A stretch of 64,000 nucleotides of DNA from Desulforhopalus vacuolatus (GTDB taxonomy: Bacteria > Desulfobacterota > Desulfobulbia > Desulfobulbales > Desulfocapsaceae): contig NZ_JAFFPZ010000008.1 of NCBI RefSeq assembly GCF_016918505.1, positions 62,001 to 126,000 of the forward strand. The letters run 5' to 3'. Positions 34,523 to 43,026 of the stretch are shown here, in pieces. Both the position numbers and the translations under genes were made by a program. Position 1 is the first letter of the stretch. Each line of letters starts with the position of its first letter. The notes under the pieces are model-generated. The model searched no databases, was not told where the DNA came from, and saw only the letters and a program-made list of their open reading frames with translations.

Positions 34523-35899
34523 ATGAATGAGAAAGATCTGCAGAAGCAGTTACAAACCCGAGTGCGCAGGAAACTAGAAGCTCTTTTCACCAAATACGGC
34601 ATGGATTACGGTGGAATTGATGACAGCATGAAGTGGAAGCCTCTGGTTCTGGTTATCGGAAACTATTCTTCTGGTAAGTCAACACTCATTAATGAGCTGG
34701 TTGGCAAAAATATCCAGCGTACAGGTCAGGCTCCCACTGACGACTCTTTTACTATTTTGACTTCAGGTGAGGAAGAAGAAGAGCGGGAAATTCCTGGTTC
34801 GACTCTTGTCAACGACAGCACCTTGCCTTTTGAGCATTTCAAGCATTACGGTGAAAAACTGATTTCTCATATCACCATGAAGACGCTCAACTCCCCGGTT
34901 CTTGATAATCTTGCTATTATCGACAGCCCCGGCATGCTTGATGCTACTTCTGAGAACGACCGCGGCTACAATTACATGGAGGTTCTTGGTGATTTTGCCA
35001 GGATGGCTGATCTTATTGTCCTCATGTTTGATCCGCACAAGGCTGGAACCATCAAAGAATCCTACGAAGCGATTCGTAATACTCTGCCGGAAAAATCTGG
35101 AGAACACCGTCTGATTTTTGTCATGAGTCGTATTGACGAGTGTGATCATCTCACCGACTTCACCCGTTCTTACGGGACGCTCTGCTGGAACATGTCGCAG
35201 ATGACAGGTCGCAAGGATATTCCGCACATCTATCTGACCTATGCGCCGAATCTTGCCAATAGTGACAAAATGGCAAAAGACTGGCCTCAGGAACGTGAGG
35301 AGCTCTTTGAAAAAATTAAAGGTGCGGCGGCGTTTCAAATCAATCATATCCTTGAAGACCTTGATCGTCAGGTAAATGAGGTGAATATTGTTGCAGAAGC
35401 CGTAACTGAATTTATCAGAAGGGCAACACGCATATTCTGGAAATACTTTAATATCACCATGCTTATAGCTGTTCTGTTTTTCTTTTTCGGTGATGTAATG
35501 CTTAAATCTATTCTCGGTCTTCCAGAAGCTACACTGTTAAGTTCTATCCGCGGAGGTACGGTAGGAAGTTTTCCTTTTACTCTGATTTTATTCCCGCTTG
35601 TTTTTTTCTTTGGTACTATCGTTGTAGGGGGAATTTCTTTCAGCCGCTATGCCTTTCCGAAGTTGCGCCGTAACTCTCTGGCCCGGAGCAGTGAACTGGT
35701 GATTCTTGACACTCAGTATCGCAAAAATCTCTGGCAAAAGATGGAGGGCAAGGCTCTTGAAAACATCCAGAAACTTACCATGAAAGATCTCTGGGGTGGT
35801 TATATCCGCAGTTCTCAACGTATCAAGGCCTTCCTTAATAATGATATGAAGAGATTTTATGAAAAGATCGGCAGCAAACGGAACTCGTCTCCTGAATAA
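34523..35899 (+). CDS. Dynamin-like (EHD-type) membrane GTPase
   Basis: 458 residues from the internal ATG at 34523 (MNEKDLQ); an upstream ATG at 34502 has no ribosome site. The GTPase has a P-loop GNYSSGKST (near 46), switch threonine region APTDDSFT, DSPGML (near 133), and MSRIDE in the NKxD position. Its C-terminal half has two membrane segments (near 311-329 and 350-371) followed by a basic helical tail. The arrangement resembles EHD/bacterial dynamin-like proteins that remodel or tether membranes. It is a single gene, ended by a strong terminator. No second dynamin partner lies nearby. Confidence 0.85.
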   Translation: MNEKDLQKQLQTRVRRKLEALFTKYGMDYGGIDDSMKWKPLVLVIGNYSSGKSTLINELVGKNIQRTGQAPTDDSFTILTSGEEEEEREIPGSTLVNDSTLPFEHFKHYGEKLISHITMKTLNSPVLDNLAIIDSPGMLDATSENDRGYNYMEVLGDFARMADLIVLMFDPHKAGTIKESYEAIRNTLPEKSGEHRLIFVMSRIDECDHLTDFTRSYGTLCWNMSQMTGRKDIPHIYLTYAPNLANSDKMAKDWPQEREELFEKIKGAAAFQINHILEDLDRQVNEVNIVAEAVTEFIRRATRIFWKYFNITMLIAVLFFFFGDVMLKSILGLPEATLLSSIRGGTVGSFPFTLILFPLVFFFGTIVVGGISFSRYAFPKLRRNSLARSSELVILDTQYRKNLWQKMEGKALENIQKLTMKDLWGGYIRSSQRIKAFLNNDMKRFYEKIGSKRNSSPE

Positions 35900-35927
35900 G
35901 GGGGAGTTAATACAGTTTTAAATCTAT

Positions 35928-35965
35928 AAAAGGGCCGTCTCCAAGTAGTGGAGACGGCCCTTTTA
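35928..35965 (+). terminator. Strong rho-independent terminator
   Basis: 15-bp perfect stem (AAAAGGGCCGTCTCC and GGAGACGGCCCTTTT) with a 7-nt loop, 28 nt after the GTPase stop. The symmetric A/T flanks make it potentially bidirectional. Confidence 0.9.
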
Positions 35966-36436
35966 TATTGTGACTGGCAGGAGGCAGGGAAAAGCAAAAT
36001 ACGGAACAGCGAAATTTTTTTTGCCAAAGGAAAGCTCTAAATTACTGTTGTTCTCTCTTTACTTTTTGCGTTCTTCGCGGTGAAATTCTTTGTCTTTTTA
36101 TACCATTACTATTAAATTATGCCCCTGTCTAAGGAGGCATCAGTAAAAAATGTAATTGGTATTAGTGTAATTGGTATTAGTGAAAATTCGTGTCTATTCG
36201 TGGTTACAAACTAAAAAAGGAAACACGAATTATTACTCATTCGTCATCGCCAAAAAAGATGTCTACACAGTTACGTTTTCTGGTTAATACAAAATAGAAA
36301 TAATATAAGACAAATTGATAATCATCGGAGAGTTAAAAAGAAGGGTGCCCGCAGAGGTTCTCTTTTTCCTTTCTTTATGATGAAAAAGAAAAATTGTTAT
36401 TTTTGGAAAATTGCGTCCAGGAATCAAAACGGGGAG
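35966..36436. repeat. Mosaic intergenic repeat copy and unassigned sequence
   Basis: About 35970-36300 carries GGCAGGGAAAAGCAAAATAC, TTGCGTTCTTCGCGGTGAAA, tandem TGTAATTGGTATTAGTG (twice near 36151-36183), TTCGTGTCTATTCGTGGTTA, and the inverted AAAGATGTCTACACAGTTACG end. Nothing recognisable in 36301-36436. Confidence 0.7.
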
Positions 36437-36781
36437 CTAATAACAATTTTGAATCGCCAGCTGAGCAGTTACATATACAACAAACAAACCTGCCAGAATA
36501 CTCAGAATAAAAGGTGTGCGTTTTTCATTAACATAACGTTTGCTCGTATTCACTATCCATTTCCAGTTCAGACTAAGATGTAAAAATAACAGAAAAACAA
36601 ACAGAAGAGAAAAATAAAGGTGAATATCAGCCCATTCTTGACGATGTATTCCTAAAAAATACTTGTTTACACCTCTTCCTATTGGAATAATGAATCCCAG
36701 GAAAAATCCAGTCATCGTTACAGAACAAAAATCAATAAACATAACAATATCAACAACGCATTTCAGATTGTTTTTGTTCAT
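36437..36781 (-). CDS. Small DUF4405-like integral membrane protein
   Basis: 114 residues from ATG 36781 (GGAAAAA upstream; an ATG four codons earlier is also possible). Three membrane segments. The pattern HRQEWADIHLYFSLLFVFLLFLHLSLNWKWI-like has spaced histidines, as in DUF4405 proteins, which are related to small b-type cytochromes; His residues in segments 2 and 3 might bind haem. Function unknown. A+T-rich, alone. Confidence 0.65.
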   Translation of the reverse strand: MNKNNLKCVVDIVMFIDFCSVTMTGFFLGFIIPIGRGVNKYFLGIHRQEWADIHLYFSLLFVFLLFLHLSLNWKWIVNTSKRYVNEKRTPFILSILAGLFVVYVTAQLAIQNCY

Positions 36782-36933
36782 TTTTTCCAGCATTTTTTTT
36801 CAGCGCGTCTTTTATTTATTTCCACCTGGATTTCGAAAGAGAGGGAAAAGAAGATGAGTTTTTCAGCAACAGTGGCGATATGCGTATTGGCGTACATATT
36901 GCCACTGATCCCTTTTTAGCAGTTCATAAGAAT

Positions 36934-37245
36934 TTAGATCTTGATTTCACTTATTTGAATATGAGGCTCTATGTTCGTGAAGTTTTCCATATCAGAGAAG
37001 ATTTCCTTGGCGTGAGGACCAAAACATGTTCGGAAAGAATCAATTGAGTCAAAGGTAAAGTGCCCAACGGCTACAAACAGGGGGGTTTCTCCTGGAGAAC
37101 CACCGGCCACCCCGGCCTCCACTTCTTTTCCCTTTAAATCATTGCCAAGCAATTCTGTCATCATTAAGATATGTTTGCTGCAGTAATAATCAATGTCGAA
37201 TTGACATTTTGAACTGTTCGGATACATGACACTTACTTTGATCAT
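36934..37245 (-). CDS. EthD-family protein
   Basis: 103 residues from the ATG at 37245 (AGGAG upstream). MIKVSVMYPNSSKCQFDIDYYCSKHILMMTELLG and the following GSPGETPLFVAVGHFTFDSIDSFRTCFGPHAKEI are typical of EthD/dimeric alpha-beta barrel proteins (PF07110). EthD members accompany oxidative or degradative enzymes, but no such partner is present. It may act as a small ferredoxin-like-fold dimer. Substrate unknown. Confidence 0.75.
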   Translation of the reverse strand: MIKVSVMYPNSSKCQFDIDYYCSKHILMMTELLGNDLKGKEVEAGVAGGSPGETPLFVAVGHFTFDSIDSFRTCFGPHAKEIFSDMENFTNIEPHIQISEIKI

Positions 37246-37339
37246 CGTTTCTCCTATTGATTGATATTTTTTTGATGTGACGATCCTCGACCGGAGATGC
37301 CTGCAGGTTAAGTGAAACAATGAGCAGCGTGTGTATCAA

Positions 37340-37594
37340 TTACGGAGAAGAGAGATTTCGCATCAGAATCTTTTGTAAAAAAATCCCGAGTATTTCATTA
37401 CCTTGATCGTAATGACGATATGAGTTCTTTCTCTCTATAATTTTTACGACTGTGAAAAAACGTACTCTTTGAACGACACATTGTCTGCATTCCTTCTCCG
37501 GGCAACGTTCGATAACAAACAGCCAGACCAGCTCTCCCTCATCTGCTCTCAGAAGCAACAAGATATTTACATCTTCTGAGTTTTCCTTCAACAC
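37340..37594 (-). CDS. Hypothetical protein, doubtful
   Basis: 84 residues from a GTG, with AAAGAG upstream. It contains ERCPEKECRQC and a basic C-terminal half. No family recognised, so it could be a chance open frame in A+T-rich DNA. Confidence 0.3.
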   Translation of the reverse strand: MLKENSEDVNILLLLRADEGELVWLFVIERCPEKECRQCVVQRVRFFTVVKIIERKNSYRHYDQGNEILGIFLQKILMRNLSSP

Positions 37595-37869
37595 TCACTC
37601 TTTAAATTGACATCTTCAGCAGAAAAAAACAAAAAAACAATAGAAAAAAAATAGGATAGAATATCTCTTAACGTTTCGCTTTTTATGAATATTTCAACTA
37701 ATGATAATCTATATAATTATGGATTTCAAGTAGAAGACTTCCTCCAGGCAGGCATACCGCTCATGAGTAAAAATATTAAAACATCCTTCCCAGCCTGAAG
37801 AACGGGGATTCGGACGGGGATTCCTGCAGCGCCTGCGCGTTTTCTGCGTGAATCATTTCAACAGGAATT
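37595..37869. other. Intergenic region, no gene seen
   Basis: A+T-rich to about 37760, then a G+C-richer stretch with no recognisable element before the partial MITE. Confidence 0.4.
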
Positions 37870-37929
37870 GCGGTAAATTTTCTCCTGTACTTTGAATATG
37901 AACAAAATACACGTTGTTTCAAGGTACCC
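37870..37929. mobile_element. Right half of the MITE-like element
   Basis: GCGGTAAATTTTCTCCTGTA, then TTTGAATATGAACAAAATAC and a TTTCAAGGTACCC end match the right 60 bp of the 141-bp element at 14192 with a few changes. The left half is missing. Confidence 0.7.
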
Positions 37930-37946
37930 TGCAGGCAGCTTGCTGT

Positions 37947-37981
37947 AAAAAGGGGACCGTACCTCTGATGGCCCCTTTTTT
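37947..37981. terminator. Orphan bidirectional terminator-like hairpin
   Basis: AAAAAGGGGACC pairs with GGCCCCTTTTT with one bulge, flanked by A- and T-runs on both sides. No plus-strand gene precedes it within 2 kb, so it may end an unrecognised transcript or back up the minus-strand terminator at 38014. Confidence 0.55.
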
Positions 37982-38013
37982 ATGCATTGAATTGTATTTT
38001 GAGGAGGTCATAT

Positions 38014-38050
38014 AAAAAAAGCCCGGCTGCACAAAGCAGTCGGGCCTGAA
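38014..38050 (-). terminator. Terminator of the SH3 protein gene
   Basis: On the minus strand the hairpin AGGCCCGACTGC...GCAGCCGGGC is followed by a run of seven T. It lies 23 nt after the SH3 gene stop. Confidence 0.85.
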
Positions 38051-38072
38051 AAAGCATCAGAAAAAACAGTTA

Positions 38073-38525
38073 TCAATTTTTCGGCCAGACCAGCGGGGCA
38101 TAAATCCAGCCAATGGTTCCACCGGAGTGCCGTACTTTAATCCAGTCTCCTTTCTTCTGCAATTTAGTGAGTACAACTCCGCGCTCAACACTGGCAATAA
38201 CTTTAGATTTGGTCGAAGGCTGGGAACGCATATTCATAGACTCCTCAGCATTCACGATAATGGAGTTCTGGGGCATGGTAATACCCTTATGAATCCAGCC
38301 CGTATCATTCTCAAAATCAGAAACCTTGAACCAATTCCCCTGAGTCTGCAGAATCTTCAGCGGATATCCCTTGAAAAGCTCCATGCAGACACTGTCCCTG
38401 GTTGACGGACCTGTACGCACATTGGCGTTATCTACTTTTACAGAAATATATTGAGCTGCAAAAGCCGGGGAGGAAACGAGAGCCAGAATAACCACTACAG
38501 CTATTGTACAAAGAGTCTTCTTCAT
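38073..38525 (-). CDS. Exported protein with two bacterial SH3 domains
   Basis: 150 residues from ATG 38525; an earlier reading adds 22 residues before an otherwise clean signal peptide (MKKTLCTIAVVVILALVSSPAFA). Two SH3b repeats follow: VKVDNANVRTGPSTRDSV...NWFKVSDFENDTGWIHKG and VNAEESMNMRSQPSTKSKV...DWIKVRHSGGTIGWIYAP. Such domains bind peptidoglycan or act as periplasmic adaptors. Followed by a strong terminator. The LD-carboxypeptidase gene upstream on the same strand may be functionally related. Confidence 0.85.
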   Translation of the reverse strand: MKKTLCTIAVVVILALVSSPAFAAQYISVKVDNANVRTGPSTRDSVCMELFKGYPLKILQTQGNWFKVSDFENDTGWIHKGITMPQNSIIVNAEESMNMRSQPSTKSKVIASVERGVVLTKLQKKGDWIKVRHSGGTIGWIYAPLVWPKN

Positions 38526-38668
38526 AATTACATTTTTTGTCTTTTTTTTTGTCTCAAAGAGTAGCGCTTTTTTGCTGTTACCAAAAAGCAAACTAATACA
38601 CGAATACAGAACACACGCACTCTCTCAAGTCATGCGAAAGAAGATCTGATATTACACGTTCTTGAAGT

Positions 38669-39631
38669 TCAGGTAAACCGTAAATCCTTTTTTTTTGACA
38701 TGAGCGTTTCCGCGCCAAGAGCGAGAGCCATGTTTTCCGGGCAATGTCCCACCGGCAGACCGGCCCATATAGGGCAGGGAACTGCCGAACCCGAAACTGC
38801 ATCCAATGCCAGTTGCCAGACAGCTTCAAGGAAGCGCAGATGGGCAAGACTGTCGGTCTGTGCATTCGCCTGTGAGGTATGAAAATCTCCAAGGAGCAGT
38901 CCCGCAAGGTTTTTCAGCTTTCCCGCCAGCTGCATCTGGGTAAGCATGCGGTCTATCTTATAAAGCGGCTCATCAACGTCTTCCAGCAGCAAAATACAGC
39001 CACTGTAATCAATGTCATTTGGAGTGCCAAGAAGGGAGACGAGAGTGGTGAGATTGCCGCCGAGCAATGGGGCACGCACCTCAGCGCCGTCACGAAGTAC
39101 CTCAAGTTGACGTATTTCCAGAGCTGGCTGTTGCTGCAGAGGAGTCTGGAGACAATGGGCAAGACGCTCAAGAGCAGCTGGAGCAGCAGCAGCAATACTG
39201 GTGACTACAGGTGCGTGCAGCGAAACGAGCCCGGTCTTCGCCCGCAGGGCATTGAGCAGGATGGAGATGTCGGAGAATCCGGCAAAGATTTTCGGGGCAG
39301 TACGAATCTGCTCATAATCAATATTCTCCAGCAGCTTCAGGCAGCCGAAACCTCCGCGCATGCAGAAAATCCCCTGTACTTCGGGAGCAGCCCACATACG
39401 GTTGAACTCCTCTGCACGGTTGGCATCAGTATCAGAAAACCACGGGAATGTACTGCCGGGCCAAAGTTCCCGGGGAAATTTCACCTCAAATCCCATCTCG
39501 CGCAGGCAGGCTACTCCCCGTTCAAAGCGGACGGTATCCTGCAGCTGACCGGCGGGAGCAATAATGCCAAGGGTATCGCCACGTTTCAATGGCGGCGGAA
39601 AAAGAGGTGCCGGCAGGGTCGAAAAGCTCAT
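38669..39631 (-). CDS. LD-carboxypeptidase (S66 family)
   Basis: 320 residues. S66 serine peptidases remove the terminal D-alanine from murein tetrapeptides during cell-wall recycling. Seen: GDTLGIIAPAGQL, the oxyanion region IFCMRGGFGCLKLL, nucleophile Ser in FAGFSDISILLNALR, GGNLTTLVSLLGTP, catalytic Glu in LLLEDVDEPLYKIDRML and His in GLPVGHCPENMALALG. The start overlaps the coaX stop by 4 nt, so the two are cotranslated. Confidence 0.9.
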   Translation of the reverse strand: MSFSTLPAPLFPPPLKRGDTLGIIAPAGQLQDTVRFERGVACLREMGFEVKFPRELWPGSTFPWFSDTDANRAEEFNRMWAAPEVQGIFCMRGGFGCLKLLENIDYEQIRTAPKIFAGFSDISILLNALRAKTGLVSLHAPVVTSIAAAAPAALERLAHCLQTPLQQQPALEIRQLEVLRDGAEVRAPLLGGNLTTLVSLLGTPNDIDYSGCILLLEDVDEPLYKIDRMLTQMQLAGKLKNLAGLLLGDFHTSQANAQTDSLAHLRFLEAVWQLALDAVSGSAVPCPIWAGLPVGHCPENMALALGAETLMSKKKDLRFT

Positions 39632-40428
39632 TTAGCCAGTCTCCTGTAGATCTCCTGCAGCCCGTTAAGGGTTAACATCGGCTCGATCCTTTCAATGCAA
39701 TGGCTGTAGGGAGTGACCAGGGGGGCCATGCCGCCGGTGGCGGTTACAGCGAAGTCATCCTCCGGTTCACACATCTCCATGCGGATATTGTGCACCATGC
39801 CGTCCACCATAGCTCCATAGCCGTGAAGGATACCGCTTTTCATAGCCTCCACAGTTGAGCGGCCAATCACATTCTCTGGCGGTGAGGAGATATCAATCTG
39901 CGGCAGACGCGCGGTGCGGGAGGAGAGGGCATCGAGTGAGATCCCGATACCGGGGAGAATCGTACCTCCTAAATAGGTGCAGTTGTCACTAATACAGTCA
40001 AAGGTAATGGCGGTACCAAAGTCAATTACGACCTGTTTCACCGGATTCAAAGCCCAGGCTGCAATAGAGTTAACGAGGCGATCCGCTCCAACTTCTTTCG
40101 GATTTTCAAGATCGACATGGATAAGGTCTTTGATCTGATCCACCTCCACCACAATAACATCCTGTCGTAAATGGGCAGAAAAATATCGTCTGCAGCAGCC
40201 GAGCCAGGCTGCCTGCAGGGCGGGGACTACCGAGGAGATGATGATACCGTGCAGTTCTTTATGCGGAATTTTCTGCATGGCAAAAAGGGCATTGTAGCGC
40301 ATGGCAAGTTCATCGGCTGTGTGCTTGCGATCAGATGTCATCCGCCAGTCTGCGATAAGGGTATCGCCATCGTAAATCCCTGTTACAGTGTGGGTATTTC
40401 CCACATCGACAACTAAATACATGGTCAT
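39628..40428 (-). CDS. coaX: Type III pantothenate kinase
   Basis: 266 residues. It catalyses the first step of CoA synthesis without feedback inhibition by CoA. ASKHA-fold motifs: phosphate-1 VVDVGNTHTVTGIY (residues 6-19), GADRLVNSIAAW, the ADP motif VIDFGTAITFDCI and TATGGMAPLV. Normal length. It overlaps the LD-carboxypeptidase gene downstream. The divergent 180-nt gap to the zinc-ribbon gene should hold both promoters. Confidence 0.93.
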   Translation of the reverse strand: MTMYLVVDVGNTHTVTGIYDGDTLIADWRMTSDRKHTADELAMRYNALFAMQKIPHKELHGIIISSVVPALQAAWLGCCRRYFSAHLRQDVIVVEVDQIKDLIHVDLENPKEVGADRLVNSIAAWALNPVKQVVIDFGTAITFDCISDNCTYLGGTILPGIGISLDALSSRTARLPQIDISSPPENVIGRSTVEAMKSGILHGYGAMVDGMVHNIRMEMCEPEDDFAVTATGGMAPLVTPYSHCIERIEPMLTLNGLQEIYRRLAK

Positions 40429-40607
40429 TCCAGAGTGGGTTAAGATTTCAAAGTGATGCCCGGATGAAAAGCAGGGCGCGTGTGAAAACCGAGCAGGGAT
40501 TTCGCAGAATGACTATACTGTTTCAACGAATTGCGCTAATAATAGTCATCCGCCTGCTGTCTTGAGAGTTAAGATATCAGGAGTTAAGATACCGAAATGG
40601 GGAAAAA

Positions 40608-40808
40608 ATGACAGAGAAAAAATCCTACCGCCGCCGTCACCGTGGAGAATATGTTTGCCACTGCTGCAAGCAGAAAAAAACTTTCTGCTGGAGCTGTAAC
40701 TGCGGCTTCATGATCTGCCCTGAGTGTTTTGCAGAAAACGGCTGGGGGCTGACAAACGGTCCCATCTGGATCTGCCCGGACTGCGGTCGTATTCACATGA
40801 TGGAGTAA
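40608..40808 (+). CDS. Small zinc-ribbon protein
   Basis: 66 residues with GGGGA seven nt upstream of the ATG. Ten cysteines: CHCC (17-20), CWSCNC (27-32), CPEC (37-40) and CPDC (56-59), enough for two zinc sites. A basic N-terminus (KKSYRRRHRGEY) could contact nucleic acid. No named family recognised. It lies 135 nt upstream of the topoisomerase IV genes on the same strand and divergent from coaX. Confidence 0.7.
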   Translation: MTEKKSYRRRHRGEYVCHCCKQKKTFCWSCNCGFMICPECFAENGWGLTNGPIWICPDCGRIHMME

Positions 40809-40943
40809 ACTCTGCCGGGGAGAGAAACTGCCTTGCCAAAGATGAATCATTTGCGCAAACCGCCTTGATATTATACAATAGCTGCCTCATTAAACACATC
40901 TCTTCCTGCCTCCCGCTGTCAACTTTCAGAAAAATTAAAAACT

Positions 40944-42857
40944 ATGGCAATACCCCAGAAAAGTCTGCTTGATACCGCTGTAAACTCTACATCGAAGACA
41001 AATAATTCTTCCACCAGGACAGCAAAGGGACAGTACACCGACGACTCCATCAAGACCCTCAGTTCCCTGGAACATATCCGCCTCCGTCCAGGAATGTATA
41101 TTGGCCGTCTCGGTGACGGCTCCAACCAGCATGACGGCATATATATCCTCCTGAAAGAGGTAATCGACAACTCCGTCGATGAGTATATCATGGGTGCTGG
41201 CAAACGCATCAATATAGAAATCAGCGACGAAGGCCGGGTGACGGTACGCGATTTCGGTCGCGGGATTCCTCTTGGCAAGCTGGTTGACTGTGTCTCGGTG
41301 ATCAACACTGGTGCCAAATATAATACTGACGTTTTTCAGTTTTCTGTGGGTCTCAACGGCGTTGGTACCAAGGCCGTCAACGCGCTCTCCTCAGAGTTTA
41401 TCGTTACCGCCTGTCGGGACGGGAAATTTGCTTCAGCCTCTTTTGCCAACGGCAATCTGCAACATGAGGAAAGTGGCGAGACCAAAGAGAAAAATGGCAC
41501 CCGTATTGAATTCGTGCCCTCAACAGAACTCTTTCCCAAATACAGCTTCAATCCTGATTTTATTGAGAAACGGCTGTGGCGTTATGCCTGGCTCAACGCC
41601 GGACTCAAGCTCTATTTCGGCAACAACCTCTACTACTCGACCAGGGGGTTACTCGATCTGCTCGAAAAGGAACTGGACGGCGGCGAACTCTATCCGCCCA
41701 TATCCCTGAAAACAGATATCCTTGAATTTGCCTTTTCCCATGCGGACAACTTTGGCGAAACCTACTACAGCTTCGTCAATGGGACCTACACCAGTGAAGG
41801 TGGAACCCATCTGTCTGCCTTTAAAGAGGGAATTCTCAAGGGGATTAATGAATATTCCGGCAAGAAATTTATCAACACTGATGTGCGCGACGGGATCGTC
41901 GGCACCCTCGCCGTGAAAATCATGGAACCAGTGTTTGAGTCGCAGACCAAGAACAAGCTGGGAAATACTGACATCCGGGTATGGATTGTCAATACCGTGA
42001 AAGAGGCCGTCTCCAAAGCGCTCTATAAAGATACTGAAGCGGCGCAAAAGCTGATCGACAAAATTAACCACAATGAGAGGGTACGCAAGGAGTTGCAGAG
42101 CGTGCGCAGTGAGGCGAGGGCCAACGCAAAGAAGGTTGCTCTGAAGATCCACCAGCTGAAGGACTGCAAGTACCATCCCGCCGCCGGGAAACCGTCAAAA
42201 GAAGATCAGGAGAATATGGTTTTCATCACTGAAGGACTTTCTGCCGCTGGCTCCATTGTCTCCTCACGGGATCCACTTCGTCAGGCAGTCTTCTCTCTAA
42301 AGGGAAAACCGAAGAACGTTTTTGGACAAAATATCGCGACACTCTATAAAAACGAGGAAATGTACGCCCTGATGCGAGCCCTTAACATCGAGGACAACAT
42401 TAACAATTTGCGTTATGACAAGGTTATCTTCGCCACAGATGCCGATGTGGACGGACTGCATATCCGCATGTTGCTGCTCACCTTTTTTCTGCAGTACTTT
42501 GAGCCGATGGTCCGAGAAGGGTTTATCTATGTGCTGGAGACACCAATTTTCAGAGTACGTAACAAGAAGAAGACCATTTACTGCTATTCCGACAAAGAGA
42601 AGGAGAGGGCGATCAGAGAGCTGCAGGGCAAAAAAGAGATCAAGGTAGAAATAACCCGATTCAAGGGGTTGGGTGAGATATCTCCAAAAGAGTTTAAACA
42701 ATTCATCGGGGATAATATCCGCCTTACTCCTATCATTCTTGATTCGCTGAGTGAGATCAACAAAGTACTCTCATTTTATATGGGAAAAAACACACCTCAG
42801 CGCAGAGATTACATCATGGATAATCTTTTACCTGTCGAGGAAGCAGTGGGCGCGTGA
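40944..42857 (+). CDS. parE: DNA topoisomerase IV subunit B (Bacteroidetes-like)
   Basis: 637 residues. GHKL ATPase motifs are EVIDNSVDE, DFGRGIP and GLNGVGTKAVNALS. The TOPRIM domain has Glu in FITEGLSAAGS (about 430) and DADVDGLHIR (about 497). The phrases FSLKGKPKNVFG, RVRNKKKTIYCYSDKE and RFKGLGEISPKEFKQFIG follow the Bacteroidetes ParE pattern rather than proteobacterial GyrB/ParE. The usual EGDSA reads EGLSA; the catalytic Glu is kept. It provides ATP-driven strand passage with the next gene, probably for decatenation. Confidence 0.9.
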   Translation: MAIPQKSLLDTAVNSTSKTNNSSTRTAKGQYTDDSIKTLSSLEHIRLRPGMYIGRLGDGSNQHDGIYILLKEVIDNSVDEYIMGAGKRINIEISDEGRVTVRDFGRGIPLGKLVDCVSVINTGAKYNTDVFQFSVGLNGVGTKAVNALSSEFIVTACRDGKFASASFANGNLQHEESGETKEKNGTRIEFVPSTELFPKYSFNPDFIEKRLWRYAWLNAGLKLYFGNNLYYSTRGLLDLLEKELDGGELYPPISLKTDILEFAFSHADNFGETYYSFVNGTYTSEGGTHLSAFKEGILKGINEYSGKKFINTDVRDGIVGTLAVKIMEPVFESQTKNKLGNTDIRVWIVNTVKEAVSKALYKDTEAAQKLIDKINHNERVRKELQSVRSEARANAKKVALKIHQLKDCKYHPAAGKPSKEDQENMVFITEGLSAAGSIVSSRDPLRQAVFSLKGKPKNVFGQNIATLYKNEEMYALMRALNIEDNINNLRYDKVIFATDADVDGLHIRMLLLTFFLQYFEPMVREGFIYVLETPIFRVRNKKKTIYCYSDKEKERAIRELQGKKEIKVEITRFKGLGEISPKEFKQFIGDNIRLTPIILDSLSEINKVLSFYMGKNTPQRRDYIMDNLLPVEEAVGA

Positions 42858-43026
42858 GTGAAAGGGGGGATGTTTCCTGCAGGGTAATCCTGATTGACAG
42901 CCTGCTCCTGCCATCTGTCGTACTGCTTTTTACTGAAATACTGTTCGCGGGGAACAAACTCTATGATCAACTGCGCCGAAAACCTTCGCATTCAGATTCA
43001 CAATTTTCCACAGAAACAAATTAAAG

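Noticed and set aside
36301-36436. Candidate promoter or sRNA in the gap before the DUF4405 gene
   Set aside because: No convincing -35/-10 pair or hairpin was seen.
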